Under the pieces are notes generated by a model, which was not told the DNA's origin, made no database searches, and saw only the letters and a list, made by a program, of their open reading frames with translations. A DNA stretch of 64,000 nt from Ophiura sarsii (Eukaryota; Echinodermata; Ophiuroidea; Amphilepidida; Ophiuridae): the NCBI GenBank assembly GCA_035610835.1, contig CM069459.1:28043570-28107569 (forward strand), read 5' to 3'. Shown here one piece after another: positions 47,731-60,090 of the stretch. Each line of letters opens with the position of its first letter. The stretch's first letter is position 1. The position numbers and the translations under genes were made by a program.

Positions 47731-47977
47731 TTAACACTTTCCACGCGGCTATTATTTTTACCATACACACAACAGGTTTTTCAGAAACCTTTCACAATTT
47801 TAAAAATCTATCTCAAGGATTACTGACCCAGTACTAGGCATGTTTGTACTTATGTCAATGCATTTCTCATGGTGATCCTAAATATGGTAATGAAATTAAA
47901 TAGTTTTGATATTTTTTAAACATTTTGTGAAATATTGGAATGTCGTCTGCAGCCGCCTGCCGCGTGGAAAGTGTTAA
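47731..47977 (-). mobile_element. TTAA-flanked MITE, copy 3
   Basis: TTAA-CACTTTCCACGCGG to CCGCGTGGAAAGTG-TTAA, opposite orientation to copies 1 and 2. A solo left end (TTAACACTTTCCGCGCGG) of about 45 bp starts only 9 bp further on, at 47986. Confidence 0.8.
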
Positions 47978-48039
47978 TAAGGTAGTTAACACTTTCCGCG
48001 CGGCTATTAGTGTCACCATACACTAAACAGATAAAGTTA

Positions 48040-50930
48040 GCTTAGTTGTTCACGGACCGCCGAATTTCAACACTGAAATCAAGTCATAACCGTGGAATCC
48101 AATTATGAATCCTTTGGTGCATCGTTCATCATACGAATCCTAATGACAGCCAAATTCACCATAGATCTACAGGGCATATCAACAACAAAAAGTGTCCCAT
48201 GAATTATAAAAATTATTAAAAATACATATAACCATTCCATTAAATTTCACCGCCTAGCATACCGAGATGTGATCAATTCAGTAACAAGAGTGCGAATCCC
48301 ACTTTGGCCACTTTTGAACAAGAAAATGACTTTGAACTGAACAAAAAACTGCCTTTGCGATTCCGATGATGATTATGGGATGTGTCAATGTATTGTTTAA
48401 AATAATCTAAAATTCAAATATTCTGTGGTTTGTCATGGATAATATTTATGAAAATATGTTTTTCTGCTCAAATTCAACCAGGACAATCGAATGAAGGAAC
48501 AAAAAACGGCTTCATTCTTATTATTGTTCTATTATATAAGTATGCGTGTTGCGGGTGTACAATATCATCAGTTGAACAATAGTGGAATCGCAATTTTGGC
48601 CATTACATGATAAAGTTTACTTGTCGGATACAAGCAAACCATATGACACGTGATTCTAGAAGGGGTGCTTATAGTCATGTCATCATAATCCAAGATGGCT
48701 GCTCCCATAAAATGACGTGTTGCAAAAGGCAATAACATTTTGTTATTTACAGTCGAAATACTGGAAGGATGTATCATATCAGTGGAATTATCTTACATGG
48801 ATATGCTTTGTTGGTTATCAAAAGTTAATTTTTGAATCCAATTTTTGAAATTATGTATTACTAATAGGCCTAACGTTTTTATACGTGAAGTCCCAAAATA
48901 ATAAACTTACGATATATATTTACTTTATTTTATGTTTATATAAATATATAGGCCTACTAGATAGGCCTAAGGCTAAAAAATGTAATACTTTGTCTCAGCA
49001 GCCCGCACGCATTACTTTTAAAACTGAGATTTCGCGCGTAGAACTACGCGCGGCAGCCATTTTTTTCTTCTACTTTTTTCTTCTTTTATTTTATTATTTT
49101 AGATTTTTGAAGAAGAAAAAAATAACTAGTTAGTTTCGGCGATACTCGGCAACCTTGTGACTGAGAACACACATTCAACTAACTTTGTTAAACGATAAAG
49201 AGAACACAAGCATACAATGTGCATTGATCATGTCTAATTACTTTTATTTAAAAGGCAAAAGCAAAACTCTTGACTATATTTTGATTTTTATTAATAATTA
49301 AAAAAAATAATCGCATAAGACATAGCTCTTTTTTGTAATTAAAATAAAAGCACAGCACATAGCTTTTTAGTCAAAGGTTGCTGATACAAAGTTGTTGTTT
49401 TTTGGCCAAAGGTTATGTAACATACAACCACAAGATTACAAGATGGCCGCTATCCAAAATGGCCGCTGCAATGAATAACACTAATGCTTTGATGAAATGT
49501 GTTTTGAAATACAGTGTGAAACTGTCTATTCTCAACCTACAAATATGATAATTAATATGATTCGTTACCTGCTAGCTCAAATTCATTACTGAACGAGCAT
49601 TCATTATTGGAGTAACAGGCCCTAACGGAATCACAGTAATGCCTTACGGTTTTCTAATTTCCTATCAAGACTAAAGTTAGCAATATCATGAATATGAGGC
49701 CACTACTTAGAACATCCACACAGGAAACAAGTGTCAATAGCTCAATCTACCAGACTATGCGAATGTAGTTGCTCTTAAAGTTCCGTCTGTTGCGGTACCA
49801 GAATGCCAAATGACAGAATCATACCCAAACAATTTGGCAGATGCTTTGATTGAAGAACGACAGTGAACTAACATCATGGACTGCATACAGAGATGGCACT
49901 TGTGGCAAACAATGAGGGATCCGTTAGATTCATCTGGGTGGACAGTGGGTCTCTCTATTTTACTATCCCATTGATAGTCAATGTATGCATTTATTTGTTC
50001 CTTAACAATATGGTTATGTCACTACTAAAGCAATCCCAGATAGATATTGCAGTTAGGCACAACTTATGATAAGCTTATTCTTACCTCACATTCCATGATA
50101 CAACAGATATGGATAGCGTTCGGTATGGGTAAAGAGGAGAATCGAAGTCCAAAGCCCTGTAAATGTTTCACGCCGGATTTACGGATTGTGATGCGACTTC
50201 GTCGGTCCAATGGTTATAAACGAGGGTCGTTCAATAAATAATGAAAGTGATCATGGTATGGGATGCATGAGTGATTCTATTGACAGATAGTGTGATCCTG
50301 AGACGAATCAATACAAAGTATGAACCTTTGTCTTTCAAACAATACACTTTTGGATTTCTAGGTATGAACTATGACTTCATAGCATTAGCTTAAAGTAACT
50401 ACACTCTGGACACTGCCTGAAATATGTCAATATTTGGCTGGTTATGTAATAGGTTGAAATATAGGTTTGATTGATTCATTTGCGTATATCTCGACAAGGC
50501 AAGCATTGAAACAGATAGCACTTAGTGAATAGTAAGAACACACAATAATCTCTGTTTGACACTTTTTGAGATCTGAATTCCTTAAAACAAACAAGAAGGG
50601 ACCATCTCAAATAAGTTTTTATTAAGGAAAATCCGCATCGATAAACCATAGAAAACAACAACGGATAAAGAACAAAGGAGGGATTATAATTTAATAAATT
50701 GTTGTGGGATGTAAAGCAATAATAGTGGGGATTTCAAAAGGTGCTGATCATAGAATTTCCTCAAACCGTTGGAATTATGTGACGATGTAGCCTACTTTAA
50801 CAATACACACCTAGTAGATCTAAGGATAGCAGTAATAAAAGAGGTTGTGGCAGCCTTATTTGATCAATACATTCATGTTTATCTTCATTTTGATTATCAA
50901 AATAAGTACCGTACTTATAAACTTGTAGAC
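48040..50930. other. No supported gene
   Basis: No clear repeat or gene. The minus strand at about 49660-49575 can be read as a short exon-like piece (HYCDSVRACYSNNEC, then a gtaacg donor), but without partners I do not call it. Confidence 0.5.
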
Positions 50931-51009
50931 AAATACATGTAATCTGTGGATTGGTATCAGTACTTGTACTACTTAGAGATTTGGAGACAAATCACATAGG
51001 TTACGTTCT

Positions 51010-52274
51010 AGGGGGGGGTGGGGTACCGCGCCATTTTGTCCCGAAGCAATGGTTATGACGTCATATTTTTGTCGATTTTCAGAACTCTTGTATTGGATTT
51101 ACGTGCAAAAAATATGCCCTTGGCATCATACTTTCCCAGGTGTGCAGTTCATTTTAAATTTCAGATGTTCTAAAATGGATGGTTTTCTAAGCAATTCGAG
51201 AAAGAAAATCGAACTGCACACCTCAGGATTGCAAAAAAAGCATAAAACAAGTCAACTTTTTGTGCCTTTGAACAGAGTGGCGGTCGGGATTGTAGAATTT
51301 AACACAGTGCATTAACCCATGACCCATGATATAAATAAATTATTTGCGTTAAATTTAGCACGGTTAGTCTAGTGGAAAGATAGTCGCTTGAGGAGCGAGA
51401 GGTTGTGGGTTCGAGTCCCATTAGGAGCACTTTTTGTTTTATATGCTGGATTTGCTTAGCATCATCTGTATGCTTGCCCACGCGGACACCACACTGCTGG
51501 CGTTTACCGTATCAGGGTTACGCCATTTTTTCTCTCGAAAATGTCAAAAAAAATTACCGTTCTTTTAAAAATAAGAATTATAATCAAATTACAAACACAT
51601 TTTGTGCGAGAGCAACACACACATTTGGCAAAAATGGCACAATAAAAATCCGTTCGTTATAAATAAATGGACATAGTTAAATAATAAAACTATCACAATT
51701 ACAGTCGTAAATCTCTGTGGCGTGCGTAGGTTGGCCATGTCGTAGCAATCGGAAATCACGGGTTCGAATTTTCCCATTATTTTTCTATTTTTTAAACTTG
51801 ATGGTATATTAATGTAACATCATTGTTATGTCAATTTTTATCAATTATAAATGCCGCCCATGCGTTTATAGTTTTCTTTTTATTTATTTATCTATCATAA
51901 ATGTATCCTTGATTTATTTAACTTTGTCTTAACAATTAAAATGCGTAAACAATTATATTATTGCTCGATATAGAGTGATTTAACTTGAGTTCAGTTTGAT
52001 AATATGATAGCAAAACTTGTTGTAAAACCATTTTACCAGTGTGTCCAACAATTTCACACTTTGGTAATACATTTAGAGATGTCACTTTTAGCTTGTTATA
52101 GCTAGGCTCAATATAAGCAAGTTTGCGACCTCTATAATTTTAGGCTGGTAACACAATCCCACAGTGCATTTCGTTAAAACAGTGTACATTATTTTTCCAC
52201 GATACGTATCACGTGATAACCACGATCGATTTCGCAAAATATTGCAAAATGGCGCGGTACCCCAGCCCCCCCTT
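51010..52274. mobile_element. 1.27-kb element with 10-bp target duplication (Mutator-like)
   Basis: GTTACGTTCT occurs at 51000-51009 and 52275-52284. Between them the terminal inverted repeats are GGGTACCGCGCCATTTTG and CAAAATGGCGCGGTACCCC, each with an outer poly-G/C run. A 9-11 bp duplication is typical of Mutator-like elements. The interior holds tRNA-like sequences but no transposase. The left flank is a lone 58-bp satellite monomer (50938-50999). Confidence 0.7.
51357..51430 (+). tRNA. tRNA-like pseudogene (GAG anticodon loop)
   Basis: GTTAGTCTAGTGGAAAGATA resembles a D arm, GTCGC-TTGAGGA-GCGAG an anticodon arm, GTGGG-TTCGAGT-CCCAT a T arm, and TTTTT terminates it. The 5' acceptor strand does not pair with TAGGAGC, so a functional tRNA is unlikely. 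A second B box (GGGTTCGAATTTTCC) lies near 51762. Confidence 0.45.
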
Positions 52275-53315
52275 GTTACGTTCTTATGTTTTTAGTATAT
52301 TTATACGCACTGCCCTCAATAGTCGAGAAATTGTAATAATGTTGCTGTTCATTGCCACATCCGGGTAATTTTGAGTGTAACGCTATGGGAAAACATACAA
52401 TTTCTTGGTGGCTTTTTTATGAAAAAATGCCGGACATTTTGTCCATAAAATGCATAATACTTTGAAGAGTGGGACTAAGGCTACCGGCTAGCTGGCATAC
52501 TTTGGGGATAGCATACCTTTTAAAAGGTCAGTAAGGTGGGGAACACCGATGTCATGCGAAATACGTGAAACTTCGTACTTGCAGATGGCATTTCTCAAAG
52601 AGAGTAGTTTTAATCACAGTATAAGTCAAGGTAGCTGATAAAATGTGTTTCAAGCTTTCCATTGATATCAAATATGTGGTATTTACCAGCCAAATAATGT
52701 GTTAAAAACGCAAAAAAAGGTATACCTTTAGATTTGACCTTTAGTAAGGGATGTACAGCAATGTACAGTCTCATAGTAATCTTATAGGTACATGTACTTT
52801 TCCATGCATTCTTTCTTTACTACATTATAATATGGCATGTACCATAGGAATAGTAGACAGAAGGGATGATCCATGATTAAAGCACTAATCACATTGCCGA
52901 TCTTTAACATGATTGTTATTTAAATTCTAGTATAGAGACCAGTCGCCTATTGCTTTACACGTTATGCATAAGTCTGTTGAATTTCGCGGGTTCGTTTTAT
53001 TTGTCCTCCACAAACTTTGTTCACTCTGTGTATGAACATTGGTACGTGACGTGACCTTACTAAAGTAACATAGGGCACAATGACATATTGTATATGGTCA
53101 ATGCCCTGATTGTGCTAAACAAATGTTGTGGATGAATAAATTCAACTAACTATGTCCTTGGTGAGTTACGGGTCCTTTTGTCCAACGGGCACAACCCGAA
53201 ATCGATCGCACAATGGTATTTCCTTTTCGCGTTCGTCACAATATTATCCACAGTTCATTGCGGTGGTTATATGTAGAGTAAATCCTTCCCGTATTCACTA
53301 TTTAACCATTCATAT

Positions 53316-53364
53316 TCAAAATGACATAAACAAAGTGGTATACTTTCTTTTGTTAAACCCTTTA
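53316..53364 (+). repeat. 49-bp copy of intron sequence next to exon 4
   Basis: One mismatch to 16418-16466, which lies 10 bp from the exon 4 donor. The exon itself is not copied. Confidence 0.75.
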
Positions 53365-53450
53365 TTATGATAACAAAGTTCATGGTAATGTGTTTATATT
53401 TAACATGAATTGAGAAACAAATGTTATACTTTAATTCATAAACAAGTTCT

Positions 53451-53745
53451 CCAGGCCCGTAACCAGGTGGGGCGGGGCTGGGGCTGGAGGGGGGGGCATG
53501 TACCTTTTTTTGTACCAATGTACTTTTTGTTGTACTAATGTTCCTTTTTTTGTGAAAACGCCCCACCTCCACCCCCCCCCCCTATTTTTTCAAAAATCCC
53601 CCTTTCAAAGCATTTTTTCGGACCGTTTTGGACTCAAATATGTCCTACCCCCCCCCCCCCCCCCACCTTTTACGAGTTTTTTTGTACCAATGTACCTTTT
53701 CCAAAAATAGGCCCCCCCCCCCAACAAAAAAAAATCCTGAGTTCT
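53451..53745. mobile_element. Degraded hAT-like repeat CAGGCCCGTAACCAGG
   Basis: The left end matches the hAT at 62504 (CAGGCCTGTAACCAGG). The body has several poly-C runs and TTTTTGTACCAATGTAC motifs. The right end (AAAAAATCCTGAGTTC) is a corrupted form. Confidence 0.5.
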
Positions 53746-54009
53746 TCAAAACATCACTTTTTTAGTTAGATGACAGTCAGTCGTTAGCGCGATCACTAAT
53801 GAGAGAGATGAGCTCTTTCTGTTATGAGGATCCCGTAGATTCTCGTAGTTACATTCTGTTTGTTACATTAGATGCTCGATCATTATTGTTATTTTTATTT
53901 CAAATAACATGAGTCCCCAAAATTCCCCCAAATAACTCATTTTTGGTCGATTAAATCGATAGTTCACCACTGGCTTATTATCTATTGAACACGACGGTCG
54001 TTTCAATGA

Positions 54010-54091
54010 GTAGTCATGGCCGAGCGGTTAAGGCTATAGACTATAAATCTATTGGATTCTCCCCGCGCCGGTTCGAATCCTGTCTGACGAA
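54010..54091 (+). tRNA. Decayed serine-type tRNA with ATA anticodon
   Basis: GTAGTCATGGCCGAGCGGTT, the anticodon arm ATAGA-CTATAAA-TCTAT, a class II variable arm TTGGATTCTCCCCGCGC and GGTTCGAATCC follow the serine tRNA (AGA) layout closely. The anticodon position reads ATA (54043-54045). Acceptor stem GTAGTCA/TGACGAA has two mismatches and the T stem one. I expect a pseudogene; an altered-anticodon tRNA is the less likely option. Confidence 0.7.
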
Positions 54092-54784
54092 ATTTTGTTA
54101 CAATAAGCGATTTGGTCTGTGTATTGGAAAATGGCGTATATTTTTACTCCGCACATTTTCATTCATGGATGTAATCGTCTACCTCCAGAGTATATTACTG
54201 CATTATTTCCAAGATGTTTCACATGTTAATGTCGGGAACCTTATAACCTTTTTCAAATGTGTTATTTTTTCTTTGGGAGAAATTTGCTATCAAACACGAT
54301 GATAATATGTGGTAATTGTGCCGGTTTATCGAAAGGTAGGAAATACTGTTATTATATGAGAAATATATTGTTATATCCATTATCCTTTTTATTACCTGGA
54401 GTTCATGGGTTTTCTAAACCACAGTTCAAATTTTAGCCTATTAGACAATACCATGACGAAATGAGAAGGGTTTGAAATAAGCCGCTCCTAAACTAATTAG
54501 TATGCACATCCAATCGGAGTGCGTGTCTTCCGCAAGAAATCGTGCATATTTCATTTCACAGTGAACGCTTTTTGTGTGTGCTAACGACTGACTGTTTAGC
54601 ATGTACATAATCTATCAAAATCAATACCTCCGTCAGCAACTCATTAACATACGGTTGCTAGCAGTGTTGGCAAGTGGTTATCACTGATTATATAACATTG
54701 GGGTCAATACAATATGTTGGAAACTCCCATTCACTTTTTAAGGGCGATAGAGGGCAGGGGGCACAATTTATACTTCTAATCTAT

Positions 54785-54955
54785 GTGAAATACATGTAGT
54801 CTGTGGATTGGTATCAGTACTTGTACTACTTAGAGACTTAGAGACAAATACCTGTAGTCTGTGAATTGGTATCAGTACTTGTACTACCGTACTTAGAAAC
54901 TTGTAGACAAATACATGTAATCTGTGGATTGGTATCAGTACTTGTACTAAACACA
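54785..54955. repeat. 58-bp satellite, first block
   Basis: About three units containing CTGTGGATTGGTATCAGTAC and TTGTACTACTTAGAGAC. It is interrupted at 54956 by a foldback. Confidence 0.9.
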
Positions 54956-55452
54956 ACACCAAAAGTAAGTCCCCCCCCCCCCCCCTAAACAATTCGTCAT
55001 AACATCGTAAGATAAAACATTTTACCAATAAAACTTAGTTAGAAATAATCCTATGACTGTTTCCTAAGTGATGTTTGAAAATGAAAGATTTCCATTACTT
55101 CATGGCTGAATGAGCTTAAATGGAAGACAAAAACTGCCCTTCTCAAAAGTCACAAAAGTGTATGAATTGCTTCTCACTACTGGAAAAGTACCCGTGGCTG
55201 AGCAAAATTTACTGTAAATGTGTAGTCAATTCATGGTCATTCAGCCATGTAAATCCCATTCTTGGCTCAGATATTAGCATATTGAGTTGTGACTTTTGAG
55301 AAGGGCAGTTTTTGTCTTATTTTTGAGCTTATTCAGCCATGAAGTCATGGACATCTTTCATTTTCAAACACCACTTAGGAAACAGTCATAGGATTATTTC
55401 TAACTAAGTTTTATTGGTAAAATGTTTTATCTTACGATGTTATGACGAATTG
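54956..55452. mobile_element. Foldback insertion in the satellite
   Basis: Arms of about 165 bp (54988-55153 and 55289-55452), almost perfect inverses beginning CAATTCGTCATAACATCG. The left side also carries AAAAGTAAGTCCCCCC, similar to the ends of the AAGGGGTC elements. Confidence 0.75.
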
Positions 55453-55757
55453 TGGGTTGGTATCAGTACTTGTACTACTTAGAGACAAATACCTGTTTTT
55501 AGTCTGTGGATTGGTATCAGTACTTGTACTACTTAGAGACTTGGAGACAAATACCTGTAGTCTGTGGATTGGTATCAGTACTTGTACTACTTAGAGACAA
55601 ATACCTGTTTTTAGTCTGTGGATTGGTATCAGTACTTGTACTACTTAGAGACTTGGAGACAAATACCTGTAGTCTGTGGATTGGTATCAGCACTTGTACT
55701 ACTTAGAGACTTGGAGACAAATACCTGTAATCTGTGGATTGGTATCAGTACTTGTAC
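55453..55757. repeat. 58-bp satellite, second block
   Basis: Six units; some are 46-50 bp forms lacking a GACTTGGA-type segment, so the monomer is itself internally repeated (TTAGAGAC twice). Confidence 0.9.
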
Positions 55758-55759
55758 TA

Positions 55760-56221
55760 CCGTATTATCCATATTAAGCGACCAGGGCACTTAGCAAAGT
55801 CATTTTAGGTGGGCGCTTATCAAGTTACCTATTTTAAAGTCATTTATCGTTAATATTTTTTTGAGTACAATTATTTTTGGGAAAAATGTACACTTTCCAC
55901 TCCCTGCGTGCACACTGAGGACAAACGGTATTTACATTAAGATGTTGTTGCTTTTGAAATAAATTGTATTTTTACACAGAGAACAGTGTTGAAAAATCAT
56001 ATTTTTGATAAGAATGAATTACATAATTTAGTACAAGATCTTAGGTTAGGAGTTACTATCCCTAAAGTGTGGGTCAAGGGGTATTATGTGGGTTATTAAG
56101 GGTCAAATACGAGTTACAGCGAATACAAATATGGGCGCTTATTAGGTGATACTTTTTGGTAGTCATTGGGAAAAGGGGTAGGCGTTTATAAGGGCATGGG
56201 CGCTTAATAGGGATAATACGG
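55760..56221. mobile_element. TA-flanked MITE inside the satellite
   Basis: CCGTATTATCC-N-TATTAAGCG at the left and the inverse (CGCTTAATAGGGATAATACGG) at the right, with TA at 55758-55759 and 56222-56223. Length 462. The satellite continues on both sides. Confidence 0.8.
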
Positions 56222-56223
56222 TA

Positions 56224-56408
56224 CTTAATTAGAGACTTAGAGACAAATGCCTGTAATCTGTGGATTGGTATCAGGACTTGTACTACTTAGAGATTTAGAG
56301 ACAAATACCTGTAGTATGTGGATTGGTATCAGTCCTTGTACTACTTAGAGACTTGGATACAAATACCTGTAGTGTGTGGATTGGTATCAGTACTTGTACT
56401 AATTAGAG
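56224..56408. repeat. 58-bp satellite, third block
   Basis: Three units, ending in ACTAATTAGAG, which was duplicated by the SINE insertion. Confidence 0.9.
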
Positions 56409-56836
56409 GGGCGAGGTGGCGCAGTCGGTTAGAGCGTCGTACACTGCTGTGCACCGTAGTTCTGTTGGTGGATCGTTTATGAGTGAGAGTTCAAAAACGA
56501 TACACCAACACAGCCTCGTCCCCCATGCCTCCTTCAGACTGTGCAGACTGAAGTTGGCATGTTCATGGCGCATCGTGCTTCGGAAGGTACGTAGAAATGT
56601 TGGTCCCGTGTATCGGAAGAGCTATCCCCGAGCACGTTAAAAGGTCACAGACTCCTTCGTAAAGAGTAGGGGATCATCCCGGTCTGTGTCTGTACACACA
56701 CATATAATATGTATTCATATACATACCTCCACTAGGCGTGGCGCACCAATGGAGTAAACAAATAGCCAAGAAAGAATAATGGAGGCAACTAAGCTGCTTC
56801 CATTGTTCCGTCCAAGGACGACCGATGATGATGATG
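56409..56836 (+). mobile_element. tRNA-derived SINE with 11-bp target duplication
   Basis: Head GGGCGAGGTGGCGCAGTCGG with A-box character, a 428-bp body and a (GAT)n tail. ACTAATTAGAG at 56398-56408 and 56837-56847 are the target duplication, made from satellite sequence. The B box is degraded. Confidence 0.8.
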
Positions 56837-56847
56837 ACTAATTAGAG

Positions 56848-59040
56848 ACTTGGAGACATATACCTGTAGTCTGTGGATTGGTATCACTACTTGTACTACT
56901 TAGAGACTTAGATACAAATACCTGTAATCTGTGGATTGGTATCAGTACTTGTACTACTTAGAGACTTGGATACAAATACCTGTAGTGTGTGGATTGGTAT
57001 CAGTACTTGTACTACTTGGAGACTTAGAGACAAATACCTGTAGTCTGTGGATTGGTATCAGTATTTGTACTACTTAGAGACTTAGAGATCAATACCTATA
57101 GTCTGTGGATTGGTATCAGTATTTGTACTACTTAGAGACTTAGAGACAAATACCTGTAGTCTTTGGATTGGTATCAGTACTTGTACTACTTAAAGACATA
57201 GAGACAAATACCTGTAGTCTGTGGATTGGTATCAGTACTTGTACTACTTAGAGACAAATACCTGTAGTCTGTGGATTGGTATCAGTACTTGTACTTATTA
57301 GAGACTTAGAGACAAATATCTGTTATCTGTGGATTGGTATCAGTGCTTGTACTATTTAGAGACTTGGAGACAAATACCTGTAATCTGTGGATTGGTATCA
57401 GTACTTGTACTACTTAGAGACTTGGATACAAATACCTGTAGTCTGTGGATTGGTATCAGTACTTGTACTACTTAGAAACAAATACCTGTAATCTGTGGAT
57501 TGGTATCAGTACTTGAACTATATAGAGACTTAGAGACAAATACCTGTAGTCTGTGGATTGGTATCAGTACTTGTACTACTTAGAGACTTAGAGACCAATC
57601 ATGTAGTCTGTGGATTGGTATCAGTACTTGTACTACATAAAAAACAAATACCTGTAATCTGTGGATTGGTATCAGTACTTGAACTATATAGAAACTTAGA
57701 GACAAATACCTGTAGTCTGTGGATTGGTATCAGTACTTGTACTACTTAGAGACTTAGAGACAAATACCTGTAGTCTGTGGATTGGTATCAGTACTTGTAC
57801 TACTTAGAGACTTAGAGACAAATACCTGTAGTCTGTGGATTGGTATCAGTACTTGTACTACTTAGAGACTTAGAGACAAATCATGTAGTCTGTGGATTGG
57901 TATCAGAACTTGAACTACTGAGAGACTAAGAAACAAATACCTGTAATCTGTGGATTGGTATCAGTACTTGTACTACTTAGAGACTTAGATACAAATACCT
58001 GTAATCTGTGGATTGGTTTCAGTACTTGTACTACTTAGAGACTTGGAGACAAATACATGTAATCTGTGGATTGGTATCAGTACTTGTACTACTTAGAGAC
58101 TTAAAGACAAATACCTGTAATCTGTGGATTGGTATCAGTACTTGTACTACTTAGAGACTTAGATACAAATACCTGTAATCTGTGGATTGGTATCAGTACT
58201 TGTACTACTTAGAGACTTGGAGACAAATACCTGTAGTCTGTGGATTGGTATCAGTACTTGTACTACTTAGAGACTTAAAGACAAATACCTGTAGTCTGTG
58301 GATTGGTATCAGAACTTGTACTACTTAGAGACTTAGAGACAAATATCTGTAATCTGTGGATTGGTACCGTTAACTTGTACTATTTAGAGACTTACAGACA
58401 AACACCTGTAATCTGTGGATTGGTATCAGTACTTGTACTACTTAGAGACTTAGAAATAAGTACCTGTAATCTGTGGATTGGTATCAGTACTTGTACTACT
58501 TAGAGACTTAAAGACAAATACCTGTAATCTGTGGATTGGTATCAGTACTTGTACTTCTTAGAGATGTAGAGACAAATACCTGTAGTCTGTGGATTGGTAT
58601 CAGTACTTGTACTACTTAGAGACTTAGAGACAAATACCTTTAGTCTGTGGATTGGTATCAGTACTTGTACTACTTAAAGACTTAGAAATAAGTACCTGTA
58701 GTGTGTGGATTGGTATCACTACTTGTACTACTTAGAGACTTGGAGACAAATACATGTAATCTGTGGATTGGTATCAGTACTTGTACTACTTAGAGACGTA
58801 GAGACAAATACCTGTAGTCTGTGGATTGGTATCAGTATTTGTACTACTTAGAGACTTAGAGATCAATACCTGTAGCCTGTGGATTGGTACCAGTTCTTGT
58901 AATACTTAAGAGACTTAGAAATAAATACCTGTAGTCTGTGGATTGTTAGCAGTACTTGTACTACTTAAAAAGGCTAAAGACAAATACCTGTAATCTGTGG
59001 ATTGGTATCAGTACTTGTACTCCTTTGAGACATAGAGACG
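56848..59040. repeat. 58-bp satellite, main block (about 38 units)
   Basis: A regular 58-bp period, consensus parts ACTTAGAGACAAATACC, TGTAGTCTGTGGATTGG and TATCAGTACTTGTACT. Some units are shorter by about 12 bp. One frame stays open in places only because the unit repeats; it is not a gene. Confidence 0.95.
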
Positions 59041-59284
59041 AAAACGAAACGAATCGAAACGGAACGAAACGTAAAAAGATACAGATTTTTAAGGTGGCTG
59101 TCTACCATAAGATTAAAAGAAAATCATTTAGAAAAATAACAATTTCCCCGCCATTTACAGGTAGTATAATGGAACGATACACCTGCCCACCTGGAACCCT
59201 TGCCCCCCCCCCCCCCCAAATGAAATCAAGTAAAGCTGTAAATGAAATTTACAAAAAAAGTACACACCAAATCCCCCCAATAAT

Positions 59285-59580
59285 GACGTCGTGTCGGGTG
59301 AGATTGGCACCTGTCGGTTCATTTGACGAAAGGAATCATGGAATTAAGATAGTCAAAAGTACACATATGAAAAAATTTCGTGCGCTACGCGCGCATGTCT
59401 TCCCAAAATGAAATATTCTTTGCTGCAAGCTTGTTTAGAGCAAAAATGTAGCTCAATCGTGCAAAAAAATAGCTGTAGAGTCGAGAATGTTAGCGCTTGC
59501 GCGCACATCGTGACTCAAAAAATCTTGTCGGTTCATTTACATTCCTCGCCCCCCCAATATGAACAACCTACGCCACTGGG
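59285..59580 (+). repeat. Dispersed repeat, third copy
   Basis: GTGTCGGGTGAGATTGGCAC, AAGCTTGTTTAGAGCAAAAA and a right end CCTACGCCACTG as in 25178-25480. Confidence 0.65.
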
Positions 59581-60009
59581 GCACATCCCCCCTCAGACAC
59601 CTCCCTGTCTGTGCAAGCGCGGCACTTGGATTGTCTTAGGAGCCCCCAATTTCAAGAAGTCACTGTTCCTTCATGCCCCCTAAAAAGAAAAAGTCAAGTT
59701 ATGCCCCTGGAGACCTGGTTGCCCGGCAGTATGCAGGTGCTTTTCAAATTGGCGCTCAGTGATTTCGCTTTTGAATAGTATTTTAGCAGTAATCATGGAC
59801 TAGTACCTCTAGCATGTCTTCAGACAAGGCGCTAATCAATTTGTAAACACTAGTGTTGTAAACAATGTTCACATCATTTATAGCCTTCACTTTATGTCGA
59901 TGGGAGTGCCCATATTGTACCAAATTTAACTGCACCCTACGTCCATCCTGACACATTATGTGTACAAAGTTCTACAGTAAAAATAAAATCCAGTCATATC
60001 CCCCTTCAA

Positions 60010-60090
60010 TTTATGTTAATTTATGTTAAAAAATATTATGTTAAAAATATTTATGTTAATTTATGTTAAAAAATATTATGTTAAAAAATA
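60010..60090. repeat. Short tandem repeat TTATGTTAAAAAATA
   Basis: About five degenerate units. The surrounding 59590-61000 has nothing else I recognise. Confidence 0.7.

Noticed and set aside
49575..49660. Minus-strand exon-like piece HYCDSVRACYSNNECSF
   Set aside because: A plausible donor but a weak acceptor and no partner exons; could be chance.
55506..59041. Repeated reading frames with CGLVSVLVLLRDLE-type peptides
   Set aside because: They are the translation of the 58-bp satellite; the frame shifts and stops wherever the unit length varies.
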